Shown here piece after piece: positions 1-5,797 of a stretch of 7,353 nucleotides of DNA. Made by a program: the position numbers and the translations under genes. The notes beneath the pieces were generated by a model. It saw nothing but the letters and a program-made list of their open reading frames with translations. It searched no databases and had not been told where the DNA came from. The stretch's first letter is position 1; every line of letters begins with the position of its first letter. The DNA lies in assembly GCA_964453035.1 (NCBI GenBank), contig CAYVOX010000152.1, positions 1-7,353 on the forward strand. The letters run 5' to 3'. The stretch is from CAYVOX01 sp964453035. GTDB lineage: Bacteria > Chloroflexota > Anaerolineae > Anaerolineales > Anaerolineaceae.

Positions 1-76
1 CGCAGCGTGCTGTGGAACCTTGAGCAGTTTTCGCTTGCAAGCATTTGCCCGTAGATTCATCTTAATCTCATATTGC
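1..76. other. Upstream flank with no assignable gene
   Basis: No gene can be supported here. One forward frame is open from the window edge to a TAG at 52-54 and another to a TGA near 106-108. These could be the tail of an upstream gene, but too few codons are present to recognise a family. A 10-base perfect palindrome, GCTTGCAAGC, lies at 33-42, about 75 bases before the predicted oppA transcription start. It could be a regulator site or chance. Confidence 0.4.
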
Positions 77-107
77 TTGACTTTAATTCTGGATTATGCT
101 ATAAAAT
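77..107 (+). promoter_or_regulatory. Predicted sigma-70-type promoter of oppA
   Basis: The -35 box TTGACT (77-82) is followed by a 17-base spacer and the -10 box TATAAA (100-105). TG at 97-98 gives an extended -10. This is close to the bacterial housekeeping consensus, and the expected transcription start is near 112-114. It would give a leader of about 176 bases before oppA, long enough for the RNA-level control suggested by the hairpin at 132-161. The call is from sequence only; activity is inferred. Confidence 0.7.
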
Positions 108-131
108 GACTCAGCCTGGGGCATGAGCCCA

Positions 132-161
132 TCGCCCCGTTTTAAGGGGTGAACTTTTTTT
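132..161 (+). terminator. Terminator-like hairpin in the oppA leader (possible attenuator)
   Basis: Bases 132-138 pair with 146-152 (seven pairs, one of them G-U) around a seven-base loop, and seven T residues follow at 155-161. It lies about 20 bases downstream of the predicted transcription start, so it would cut transcription before oppA. GGGG at 118-121 could pair with CCCC at 135-138 instead, which would disrupt the hairpin: a simple two-state switch. A nine-codon reading frame (ATG 123 to TGA 150-152) runs through the hairpin. The alternative is that this is the terminator of an upstream gene and the true oppA promoter lies further downstream. Confidence 0.45.
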
Positions 162-184
162 AGCGGTGTGTTTCATTTCCGGAT

Positions 185-194
185 AGGAGGTGAT
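185..194 (+). promoter_or_regulatory. Orphan perfect Shine-Dalgarno sequence
   Basis: AGGAGGTGAT is a full ten-base complement to the usual 3' end of bacterial 16S rRNA, yet it lies 95 bases upstream of oppA and no ATG follows at a useful distance. CTG at 196 is followed at once by TAA. A TTG at 205 opens a 23-codon frame that ends with TAG at 274-276, overlapping the oppA ribosome-binding site. This could be a ribosome standby site, a translated leader coupled to oppA, or coincidence. Confidence 0.35.
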
Positions 195-253
195 ACTGTA
201 AGAGTTGCTTTTCCCCCCAGTTTTTCCAGTTCAAGCAAGTCCAATTTCAAAGG

Positions 254-265
254 TTCCATACTTAA
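254..265 (+). repeat. Shared leader motif TTCCATACTTAA, copy 1
   Basis: The same 12 bases recur at 2398-2409 before oppB. This copy lies just upstream of the oppA ribosome-binding site. A shared element in both leaders is possible, but the different distances to the genes and predicted promoters weaken a regulatory reading. Confidence 0.4.
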
Positions 266-289
266 AATCTCTATAGGAGGAGAAAGAGC

Positions 290-2230
290 ATGAAGAAGAG
301 CAAACTCATGTTGGTTGTTGGTTTCGTGGTCATGCTGAGCATGGTTTTAGCTGCGTGCCAACCGGTTGTGACGACCGTTGAAGTGACTAAAGTCGTCAAG
401 GAAACCTCGGTCCAGCAGGTTGTCCAGACCCAGATTGTTGAGAAGACCAAAGTGGTTGAAGTTGAACGCAAAGCCTTCACCACCCCGCACCCCATCCTGG
501 GTGACCTGAAAGTGCGCCAGGCGATTGCCTACTGCACCAACAAACCTGACCTGGTCAAATCAGTTTATCCGCTGTTGACGGCTGACCAGCAGAAACAGTT
601 GGTCATGAACACCTTCATCCCCCCGACCCACTGGGCCTACGCCGGGGATGCCAACATCAAGCTGTATCCTTTCTCAAGGGATGTTGGTCAATCTGTGCTG
701 CAGGATGCCGGCTGGAAGAAGGAATCTGACGGCTATCGCTACAACGCGAAGGGTGAAATGCTCTCGCTCAAATTCACCACCACCAATGCCACCTTCCGCC
801 AGACCTGGGCCGCCGTGTTCGAGAAGCAGATGAAAGACTGCGGCATCCAGATTGTGCGCTTCCACACCCCCTCTGCCTGGTGGTTCGGTGACACCACCGG
901 TCTCGCCCGCCGCGACTTTGAGCTGGGCGCCTTTGCCTGGGTTGGCCAGGCCGATCCCGGCGGTACCACGCTGTGGGCCTGCGACCAAATCCCCACCCCC
1001 GAAAACGGCTGGGAAGGCCAGAACTACATGGGCTGGTGCAATGATGCTGCCAGCAAGGGCATCAAGAACGCCAACAACACCCTGATCAAAGCCGAACGCA
1101 TCGCCAACTTCAAAGTTGTGCAGCAGGAATACACCAAGGACGTGCCGGCCATTCCGTTGTTCAACCGCTCGGAAGCCTACGCCTATGTCTCTGGCTTGAA
1201 GAACTTCAAGCCCGCCCCTGGCGAGCAGTATTACAACTACAACGCCTATGAATGGGAAGTTTTGGATGCTGCTGGCAAAGCCAAAGACACCATCGTCATG
1301 GGCTTCACCCAGGAACCTGCCTCCATGTTCGGTATCGTGGAAGATGCCTGGGTCATGCACCTGGCTGGCATGCTGATTGACGGCCCGACCACCACCGGTC
1401 TGAACTACGACTTCCAGGCCGTTCTGCAGAAGCAGCTCTCCACCATCGAGAACAAGCTGGCTGAGAACAAAGACGTGGATGTGAAGGAAGGCGACCTGGT
1501 TGTGGATGCCAACGGCGATGCCGTGGCTCTCAAGGCTGGCGTCAAAGTCTTCGATAACACTGGCAAGGAAGTTGAATACAAGAGCGGCACCATCAAGATG
1601 AAGCAACTGGTTGTCAAGTACGAAGTGATTGACGGCCTCAAGTGGTCCGACGGCGAGCCCCTCAAGCAGGCTGACTTCGAGCTTTACAAGAAGATCCGCT
1701 GCGACAAGGAATCCGGCGCCACCACCTTCATCACCTGCGACTACACCGGCAAGATCACCTTCGCCAACAATGGCTACACCATTGAATGGAAACCCGGCGT
1801 GCAGGATCCTCTGTACTTCCTGATGCCCTACGGCTGGTATCCTTCCCATCAGAAACTGGCCGACGGCCGCATGCTGAAGGACGTCCCCGCCAAGTCCTGG
1901 GCTACCCTGCCCGAGATCGCCGAAACCCCGCTGGGCACCGGCCCGTACGTGCTGAAGAAGTGGACCAAGACCCAGAAGATGGAATTCGAAGCCAACAAGT
2001 ACTGGGTGAAGGGCGCTCCCAAGACCGCCAAGTTCGTGATTGCCTTCGTAGCCCCCGAGAACGTCGAAGCCCAGCTGCTGGCTGGTCAGATTGACTTCAT
2101 CGGTGCCGAATCGCTGGCTGGCATCACCGAGACCTTGAAGAAGGCCGAAACCGAAAAGAAGAACATCGTGACGCAGGTTGTTGCCTCCGCCACCTGGGAA
2201 CACATCGACTTCAACCTGTTCCTGAAGTAA
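290..2230 (+). CDS. oppA: Peptide-type ABC transporter substrate-binding lipoprotein, circularly permuted family-5 fold
   Basis: Family-5 (SBP_bac_5) solute-binding protein of 646 residues that should capture peptides or similar solutes outside the membrane for the OppBCDF complex encoded downstream. Residues 1-22 are a lipoprotein signal peptide with lipobox LAAC (Cys23). Residues 24-62 are a Val/Thr/Glu-rich tether. The domain order is unusual. Motifs of the normal C-terminal half come first: KVRQAIAY at 74, DAGW at 139, ADPGG at 221, IPLF at 288 and a YVSGLKNFKP-like end near 299-308. Motifs of the normal N-terminal half come second: VMGFTQEPAS at 336, GLKWSDGEPL at 449, PLGTGPYVLKKW at 547, AGQIDF at 598, with the chain ending in IDFNLFLK. 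About 50 extra residues lie at 388-438. The start is set by AGGAGG at 275-280, nine bases upstream. Six cysteines besides Cys23 may form disulfides (231/250 and 471/483 are the closest pairs). The substrate is unknown. Confidence 0.93.
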   Translation: MKKSKLMLVVGFVVMLSMVLAACQPVVTTVEVTKVVKETSVQQVVQTQIVEKTKVVEVERKAFTTPHPILGDLKVRQAIAYCTNKPDLVKSVYPLLTADQQKQLVMNTFIPPTHWAYAGDANIKLYPFSRDVGQSVLQDAGWKKESDGYRYNAKGEMLSLKFTTTNATFRQTWAAVFEKQMKDCGIQIVRFHTPSAWWFGDTTGLARRDFELGAFAWVGQADPGGTTLWACDQIPTPENGWEGQNYMGWCNDAASKGIKNANNTLIKAERIANFKVVQQEYTKDVPAIPLFNRSEAYAYVSGLKNFKPAPGEQYYNYNAYEWEVLDAAGKAKDTIVMGFTQEPASMFGIVEDAWVMHLAGMLIDGPTTTGLNYDFQAVLQKQLSTIENKLAENKDVDVKEGDLVVDANGDAVALKAGVKVFDNTGKEVEYKSGTIKMKQLVVKYEVIDGLKWSDGEPLKQADFELYKKIRCDKESGATTFITCDYTGKITFANNGYTIEWKPGVQDPLYFLMPYGWYPSHQKLADGRMLKDVPAKSWATLPEIAETPLGTGPYVLKKWTKTQKMEFEANKYWVKGAPKTAKFVIAFVAPENVEAQLLAGQIDFIGAESLAGITETLKKAETEKKNIVTQVVASATWEHIDFNLFLK

Positions 2231-2258
2231 AGCTGTTCTCAGCCCCATCTGTAAACCG

Positions 2259-2282
2259 TGTGACGCCCGCAAGGGCGTCACA
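2259..2282 (+). terminator. Hairpin after oppA (terminator or mRNA stabiliser)
   Basis: Ten base pairs (2259-2268 with 2273-2282) enclose a GCAA loop, a stable GNRA tetraloop. The hairpin starts 29 bases after the oppA stop and is followed by the weak tail TTGTTT. Strong hairpins at this place in transporter operons commonly allow partial termination or protect the binding-protein mRNA, so that it outnumbers the membrane parts. The weak T tract argues for leaky termination. Confidence 0.7.
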
Positions 2283-2417
2283 TTGTTTAATGGATAATTT
2301 GGGTAAAGGGATTATTGTCATGGCAGCGGAAGAGGCTCGATGTGTGGCATCGTTGAGATGTCTCGCCGCCTGGCGGTGGCTCAACATGACTGGTTCTTTC
2401 CATACTTAATTTAATCC
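2283..2417 (+). other. oppA-oppB intergenic segment with an imperfect hairpin
   Basis: The 284-base gap between oppA and oppB holds no convincing gene. An imperfect stem-loop lies at 2352-2385: GTTGAG (2352-2357) pairs with CTCAAC (2380-2385), and the inner CCGC (2366-2369) pairs with GCGG (2373-2376), with G-U pairs between. No T tract follows, so it is not a simple terminator. Its role is unknown; processing site, RNA stability element or dispersed palindromic repeat are possible. Confidence 0.35.
2398..2409 (+). repeat. Shared leader motif TTCCATACTTAA, copy 2
   Basis: Exact match to 254-265. Here it lies just upstream of the weak -35 region of the predicted internal promoter, a position where an activator could bind. 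Confidence 0.4.
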
Positions 2418-2446
2418 CTGCAAATAATGGCTTTTCCGTGTATAAT
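2418..2446 (+). promoter_or_regulatory. Predicted internal promoter for oppBCDF
   Basis: A perfect -10 box, TATAAT, lies at 2441-2446. At 17-base spacing the -35 region reads CTGCAA (2418-2423), only a three-of-six match to TTGACA, so an activator may be needed. Expected transcription starts about 60 bases before oppB. Together with the hairpin after oppA, it would let the permease and ATPase genes be transcribed separately from oppA. Confidence 0.5.
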
Positions 2447-2514
2447 TACTGCACCCAAAAGGCTGTACGCTGTTCTTTGCACATATCTCAATCTTTTGCT
2501 AAGGCAGGAGGAAC

Positions 2515-3699
2515 ATGTCCGGTTATCTCATCCGAAGATTGTTCCAGATGATCCTCGTGATTCTGCTCTCGGCTGTGGCCACCTACACGCTGTTGAACTA
2601 TGCGCCGGGCGGCCCGCTTTCTGGTTTGCGCCAGCAGCAGCAGAGCTCGCGTTTCCGCATCACCGAGGAAGATATTGCCCGCATCCGGGCTTATTACGAG
2701 TTGGATTTGGACCTCACCTGGCGCTTCACGCGCTGGCTGATCGGCGAGCCGCGCGGGCGCATCATTATCGGCAACCTTGAGTTCTTCTCCAATTACACCA
2801 TCGGCTGCCGCAAGCCTATTGAAGAAACAGTCGGCGGCATTATGCAGACAGTGGGCTGCTCGGAATACGTTTACCTGCGTGACCTGGAAAATCGCAACAC
2901 CAGCCGCGGCGTGCTTTTCCTGGATTTTGGCAATTCCTGGCGGCTTAACCGCGACCGTCCGGTGACTGACCTCATCAAGACGCGCCTGCCCTATACCGTG
3001 CAACTGGCGGGTTATTCCTTCCTGCTGGCCCTGTTTATCGGTTTGCCGCTGGGCATTTATTCGGCCATCAAGCAGTATTCCCGCTTCGACTATATCTTTA
3101 CATCCCTGGCTTTCCTGGGTTCCTCCATGCCGACCTTCTTCTTCGGCATCCTGATGATCCTGTTTTTCTCCATTTTGCCGTATGCTGCGGGGTCGTTTTA
3201 CTTGCCGCCGGGCAGCGCGGAGGCTGTCCGCGATTACACCATCCCCGGCCTGGGTGATGTTGTGGCTGGCTCCGGGTTGGATAAATTCCTGCATTTTGTT
3301 TTGCCGGTGCTGACCCTGACGATTGTGAGCATTGCCGGGTGGAGCCGCTACGTGCGCAGCAGCATGCTGGAAGTGCTGCGCCAGGATTATGTGCGCACGG
3401 CGCGCGCCAAGGGTCTATTTGAGCGTGTGGTCATCATAAAGCACGCCCTGCGTAATGCGCTCATCCCCTTTGTGACCATCGTAGTGTTTGAAATCCCGGC
3501 CCTGTTCAGTGGCGCCATCATCACCGAGACCATCTTCTCATGGCCCGGCATGGGGCGGTTGTATTTCTCGGCCCTCAACGAAAAAGACTACCCGGTGGCC
3601 ATGGCAATTTTCTTCATTACCGCTGTGCTGGTGGTCTTCGCAACCCTGATCCGCGATGTGGCGTACACGCTGGTTGACCCGCGCATCCGCTTCAAGTAA
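2515..3699 (+). CDS. oppB: Peptide-type ABC transporter permease, OppB/DppB family, with enlarged extracytoplasmic loop
   Basis: Inner-membrane channel subunit of 394 residues, paired with OppC. Six membrane segments are visible at about 10-30, 158-182, 193-220, 257-277, 316-338 and 360-384. The cytoplasmic coupling (EAA) loop is at about 286-315 (EVLRQDYVRTARAKGL, then KHALRNALIP) and contacts the ATPases. The family ending VDPRIRFK is present. Typical members have about 305-340 residues; the extra length lies mainly between the first two membrane segments, about residues 77-137, on the outer face, and includes Cys98 and Cys115, a possible disulfide. The family DFGNSW motif (about 137-142) follows this insertion. 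The start is ATG with AGGAGG at 2506-2511, only three bases away. The stop is 16 bases before oppC, implying co-transcription. The substrate cannot be read from the sequence. Confidence 0.95.
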   Translation: MSGYLIRRLFQMILVILLSAVATYTLLNYAPGGPLSGLRQQQQSSRFRITEEDIARIRAYYELDLDLTWRFTRWLIGEPRGRIIIGNLEFFSNYTIGCRKPIEETVGGIMQTVGCSEYVYLRDLENRNTSRGVLFLDFGNSWRLNRDRPVTDLIKTRLPYTVQLAGYSFLLALFIGLPLGIYSAIKQYSRFDYIFTSLAFLGSSMPTFFFGILMILFFSILPYAAGSFYLPPGSAEAVRDYTIPGLGDVVAGSGLDKFLHFVLPVLTLTIVSIAGWSRYVRSSMLEVLRQDYVRTARAKGLFERVVIIKHALRNALIPFVTIVVFEIPALFSGAIITETIFSWPGMGRLYFSALNEKDYPVAMAIFFITAVLVVFATLIRDVAYTLVDPRIRFK

Positions 3700-3715
3700 A
3701 GGTGAGGATAAAAAT

Positions 3716-4711
3716 ATGGCCAAAGCTGCTACATTAGATGCTGAAGCAATTGGAATTAAGGAAGAAACCCCTTTAACGATTGTGATGCGCCGCTTCCGCA
3801 AGCACCGCCTGGCGATGATTGCTGCTGTGGTGATGACGTTGATATTCCTGGTATCCATCTTCGCCAAGCAAATTGCGCCTTTTGCGCCGGATGAGATTGA
3901 CGTCGGCAGTTACTTCCTGCAACCCGGTTCCTACGAGCCGATTGAAAACGGAACGCGCCAGCATGTGCTCGGCACCGACCAGATTGGGCGCGATTACTTC
4001 TCCCGTCTGCTATATGCTGCGCGCATCTCGCTGACGGTGGCGCTCACCTCGGTGATCATCTCCACGCTCATTGGCATGGTGATTGGTTCGATTTCTGGCT
4101 TCTTGGGCGGCACGGTGGATGCGGTGCTGATGCGCTTTGTTGAATTTCTCATCACCATTCCCACCCTGCCGCTGCTGCTGATCATCTCTGCCATCGTGAT
4201 TGGGAACGAGGATGCCATTCCAATCCCTCAAGTGGTACTGCAGTTCATGGGGCAGCTCATGCTGCTCACCCCGCGCGACGCGCGCCAGGCGGTGCTGATT
4301 ATCATCGTGCTGGCGGGCCTGGGCTGGACGGGCGTAGCGCAGCTGATGCGCGGCATGGTGCTGAGCCTGAGGGAGCAGACCTTTGTGGAAGCCTCGCGCT
4401 CGCTGGGTTCTTCCAGCACGCGCATCATTTTCGTGCACATGATTCCGAATGCTATGGCTCCTATCATCGTGGCGGCTTCGTTGGGTCTCTCCGGTTATAT
4501 CATCGCTGAGGCCTCGCTCTCCTTCCTGGGCCTGGGGATTCAGGATCCCATTCCCACCTGGGGCAATATGCTGGCTGCAACCCAGCAGTACATGTTCGAC
4601 CGCCCCTACCTGCCGCTCATCCCGGGTCTGCCCATCTTCCTGTGCTCCCTGGCGTTCAACTATATTGGCGATGGTCTGCGCGATGCGCTCGACCCGCGCT
4701 TGAAGAAATAG
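3716..4711 (+). CDS. oppC: Peptide-type ABC transporter permease, OppC/DppC family
   Basis: Second channel subunit, 331 residues, forming the membrane pore with OppB. It has the family N-terminal cytoplasmic tail with MRRFRKHRLAM (24-34), then six membrane segments at about 32-52, 105-127, 142-163, 192-212, 247-268 and 298-316. The hallmark HVLGTDQIGRDYFSRLLY sits at 83-100. The coupling loop contains FVEASRSLG (223-231) and VHMIPN (240-245). LSFLGLGIQDPIPTWGNML (268-286) and LDPRL near the C-terminus are also typical. Residues about 164-191 form a longer outer loop than usual between segments three and four. The start chosen is ATG 3716, preceded by AGGTGAGG at 3700-3707; an in-frame ATG at 3656 lies inside oppB, lacks a suitable ribosome-binding site and would add non-family residues. 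Oddities beyond the loop are absent. Confidence 0.96.
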   Translation: MAKAATLDAEAIGIKEETPLTIVMRRFRKHRLAMIAAVVMTLIFLVSIFAKQIAPFAPDEIDVGSYFLQPGSYEPIENGTRQHVLGTDQIGRDYFSRLLYAARISLTVALTSVIISTLIGMVIGSISGFLGGTVDAVLMRFVEFLITIPTLPLLLIISAIVIGNEDAIPIPQVVLQFMGQLMLLTPRDARQAVLIIIVLAGLGWTGVAQLMRGMVLSLREQTFVEASRSLGSSSTRIIFVHMIPNAMAPIIVAASLGLSGYIIAEASLSFLGLGIQDPIPTWGNMLAATQQYMFDRPYLPLIPGLPIFLCSLAFNYIGDGLRDALDPRLKK

Positions 4712-4733
4712 CTCTTCAGATAGAGAGGTCAAT

Positions 4734-5759
4734 GTGGCAGAAAAATCGACAAAACCGTTGTTGGAAGTAAAAAATCTAAAGACATACTTCTTCACTGAAG
4801 ATGGCGTGGTGAAAGCGGTGGATGGTGTGGATTTCACCGTGTCGCCGGGCGAGGTGCTGGGTCTGGTGGGTGAATCGGGCTGCGGAAAAAGCGTGACCAG
4901 TTTTTCGATCATGCGTCTGGTGGGCATCCCCGGCAAGATAATCGACGGCGAGATTTTATTTGAGGGCCGCGATCTGCTGAAGCTGCCTGAATCCGAGATG
5001 GTGGCGATGCGTGGCAACCGCATGTCCATGATTTTCCAGCAGCCGCAATCCAGCCTTAACCCGGTGTTCACCGCGGGCGACCAGGTGGCGGAAGTCTTCC
5101 AGATTCACGAAAAGCTGGTCAAGGAAAAGGCCTGGGACCGCGCGGTTGAACTGTTCAAGCTGGTGGGTATCCCTGATGCGGGCAACAAAGCCAAGGCTTT
5201 CCCACATGAGATGTCAGGCGGGCAGGCGCAGCGCGTGATGATTGCCATGGCGCTAGCCCTCAAGCCCAAACTGCTCATCGCCGATGAGCCCACCACCGCG
5301 CTGGACGTCACCATCCAGGCGCAAATTCTGGACCTGATGCGTGAACTGCGCAGCAAAATGGGCACCGCGGTCATCCTCATCACCCACGACCTGGGCGTGA
5401 TTGCCGAAATGGCCGATCGTGTGGCAGTGATGTATGCCGGGCGCATCGTCGAGCAGGCGGAAGTCAACACCCAGTTCGAAAATCCCCTGCATCCTTACAC
5501 CCAGGGCCTGATTGCTTCCATCCCTGTGCTAGGAAAGGTGACCGAGCGGCTGGATGTTATCCCCGGCTCCGTTCCCAACCTGGTCAACCTGCCTCCGGGC
5601 TGCCGGTTTGCGCCGCGCTGCCGCTCGCGGGTTAAATATGACCTGAGCATTTGCACCGAGCAGGAACCGGACCTGGTTGAAGTGGCTCCCAACCACCTGT
5701 GCCGCTGCTGGCTGTACACGGATAAGGGCGATTTCAAGGCCCCGATTAAACTGTCCTGA
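4734..5759 (+). CDS. oppD: Peptide-type ABC transporter ATP-binding protein, OppD/DppD family
   Basis: Cytoplasmic ATPase of 341 residues that pairs with OppF to power the OppBC channel. Motifs in order: Walker A GESGCGKS (46-53), Q-loop Gln102 in IFQQPQSSLNP, signature MSGGQAQR (160-167), Walker B LLIADEP (180-186) with Glu185 as the expected catalytic base, D-loop ALD (189-191) and His218 in ITHDLG. The C-terminal oligopeptide-transporter domain follows LHPYTQGL (252-259) and carries Cys290, Cys296, Cys307, Cys323 and Cys325. In this family four such cysteines can bind a 4Fe-4S cluster, so a cluster is likely; Cys325 before Trp is the more typical fourth ligand. The start is GTG at 4734, with AGAGG at 4724-4728; the ATG at 4732 overlaps it out of frame and soon stops. 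The gap from oppC is 22 bases. Confidence 0.96.
   Translation: MAEKSTKPLLEVKNLKTYFFTEDGVVKAVDGVDFTVSPGEVLGLVGESGCGKSVTSFSIMRLVGIPGKIIDGEILFEGRDLLKLPESEMVAMRGNRMSMIFQQPQSSLNPVFTAGDQVAEVFQIHEKLVKEKAWDRAVELFKLVGIPDAGNKAKAFPHEMSGGQAQRVMIAMALALKPKLLIADEPTTALDVTIQAQILDLMRELRSKMGTAVILITHDLGVIAEMADRVAVMYAGRIVEQAEVNTQFENPLHPYTQGLIASIPVLGKVTERLDVIPGSVPNLVNLPPGCRFAPRCRSRVKYDLSICTEQEPDLVEVAPNHLCRCWLYTDKGDFKAPIKLS
4864..4890 (+). repeat. 27-base exact repeat over Walker A, copy 1 (in oppD)
   Basis: These 27 bases are identical to 5964-5990 in oppF and encode the VGESGCGK core in both ATPases with the same synonymous codons. The codons on either side differ between the genes. Confidence 0.95.
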
Positions 5760-5797
5760 GCCCCCGGGCAGAACCCATTTACTGACGAGAGGTATGC

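Noticed and set aside
169..197. Second oppA promoter with GATACT at 192-197 as -10
   Set aside because: The matching -35 region (TGTTTC) is poor and the -10 overlaps the orphan Shine-Dalgarno sequence; the promoter at 77-107 is far better.
674..2281. 535-codon open frame on the minus strand opposite oppA
   Set aside because: It is codon-aligned with oppA and stays open only because oppA avoids TTA, CTA and TCA codons over this span (a TCA at 674-676 ends it). The translation is low-complexity, matches no family I recognise, and its start lies in the terminator hairpin.
2290..2409. 39-codon small frame between oppA and oppB
   Set aside because: The first ATG lacks a Shine-Dalgarno sequence and the internal ATG at 2320 has only a weak one; it runs through a hairpin and shows no recognisable protein feature.
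2427..2780. 117-codon forward frame overlapping the start of oppB
   Set aside because: It has no ribosome-binding site, begins upstream of the predicted internal transcription start, and lies out of frame within a strong family gene.
2488..3294. 268-codon open frame on the minus strand within oppB
   Set aside because: Composition is shadow-like (rich in Gln, Ala, Arg) and it lies opposite a well-supported permease gene.
3656..3715. Longer oppC start at ATG 3656, inside oppB
   Set aside because: The added residues are the out-of-frame end of oppB and lie upstream of AGGTGAGG at 3700-3707, which points to ATG 3716.
4010..5071. 353-codon open frame on the minus strand across oppC and oppD
   Set aside because: It overlaps two clear family genes on the other strand and spans their intergenic gap. 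The translation shows no recognisable domain, so it is a shadow.
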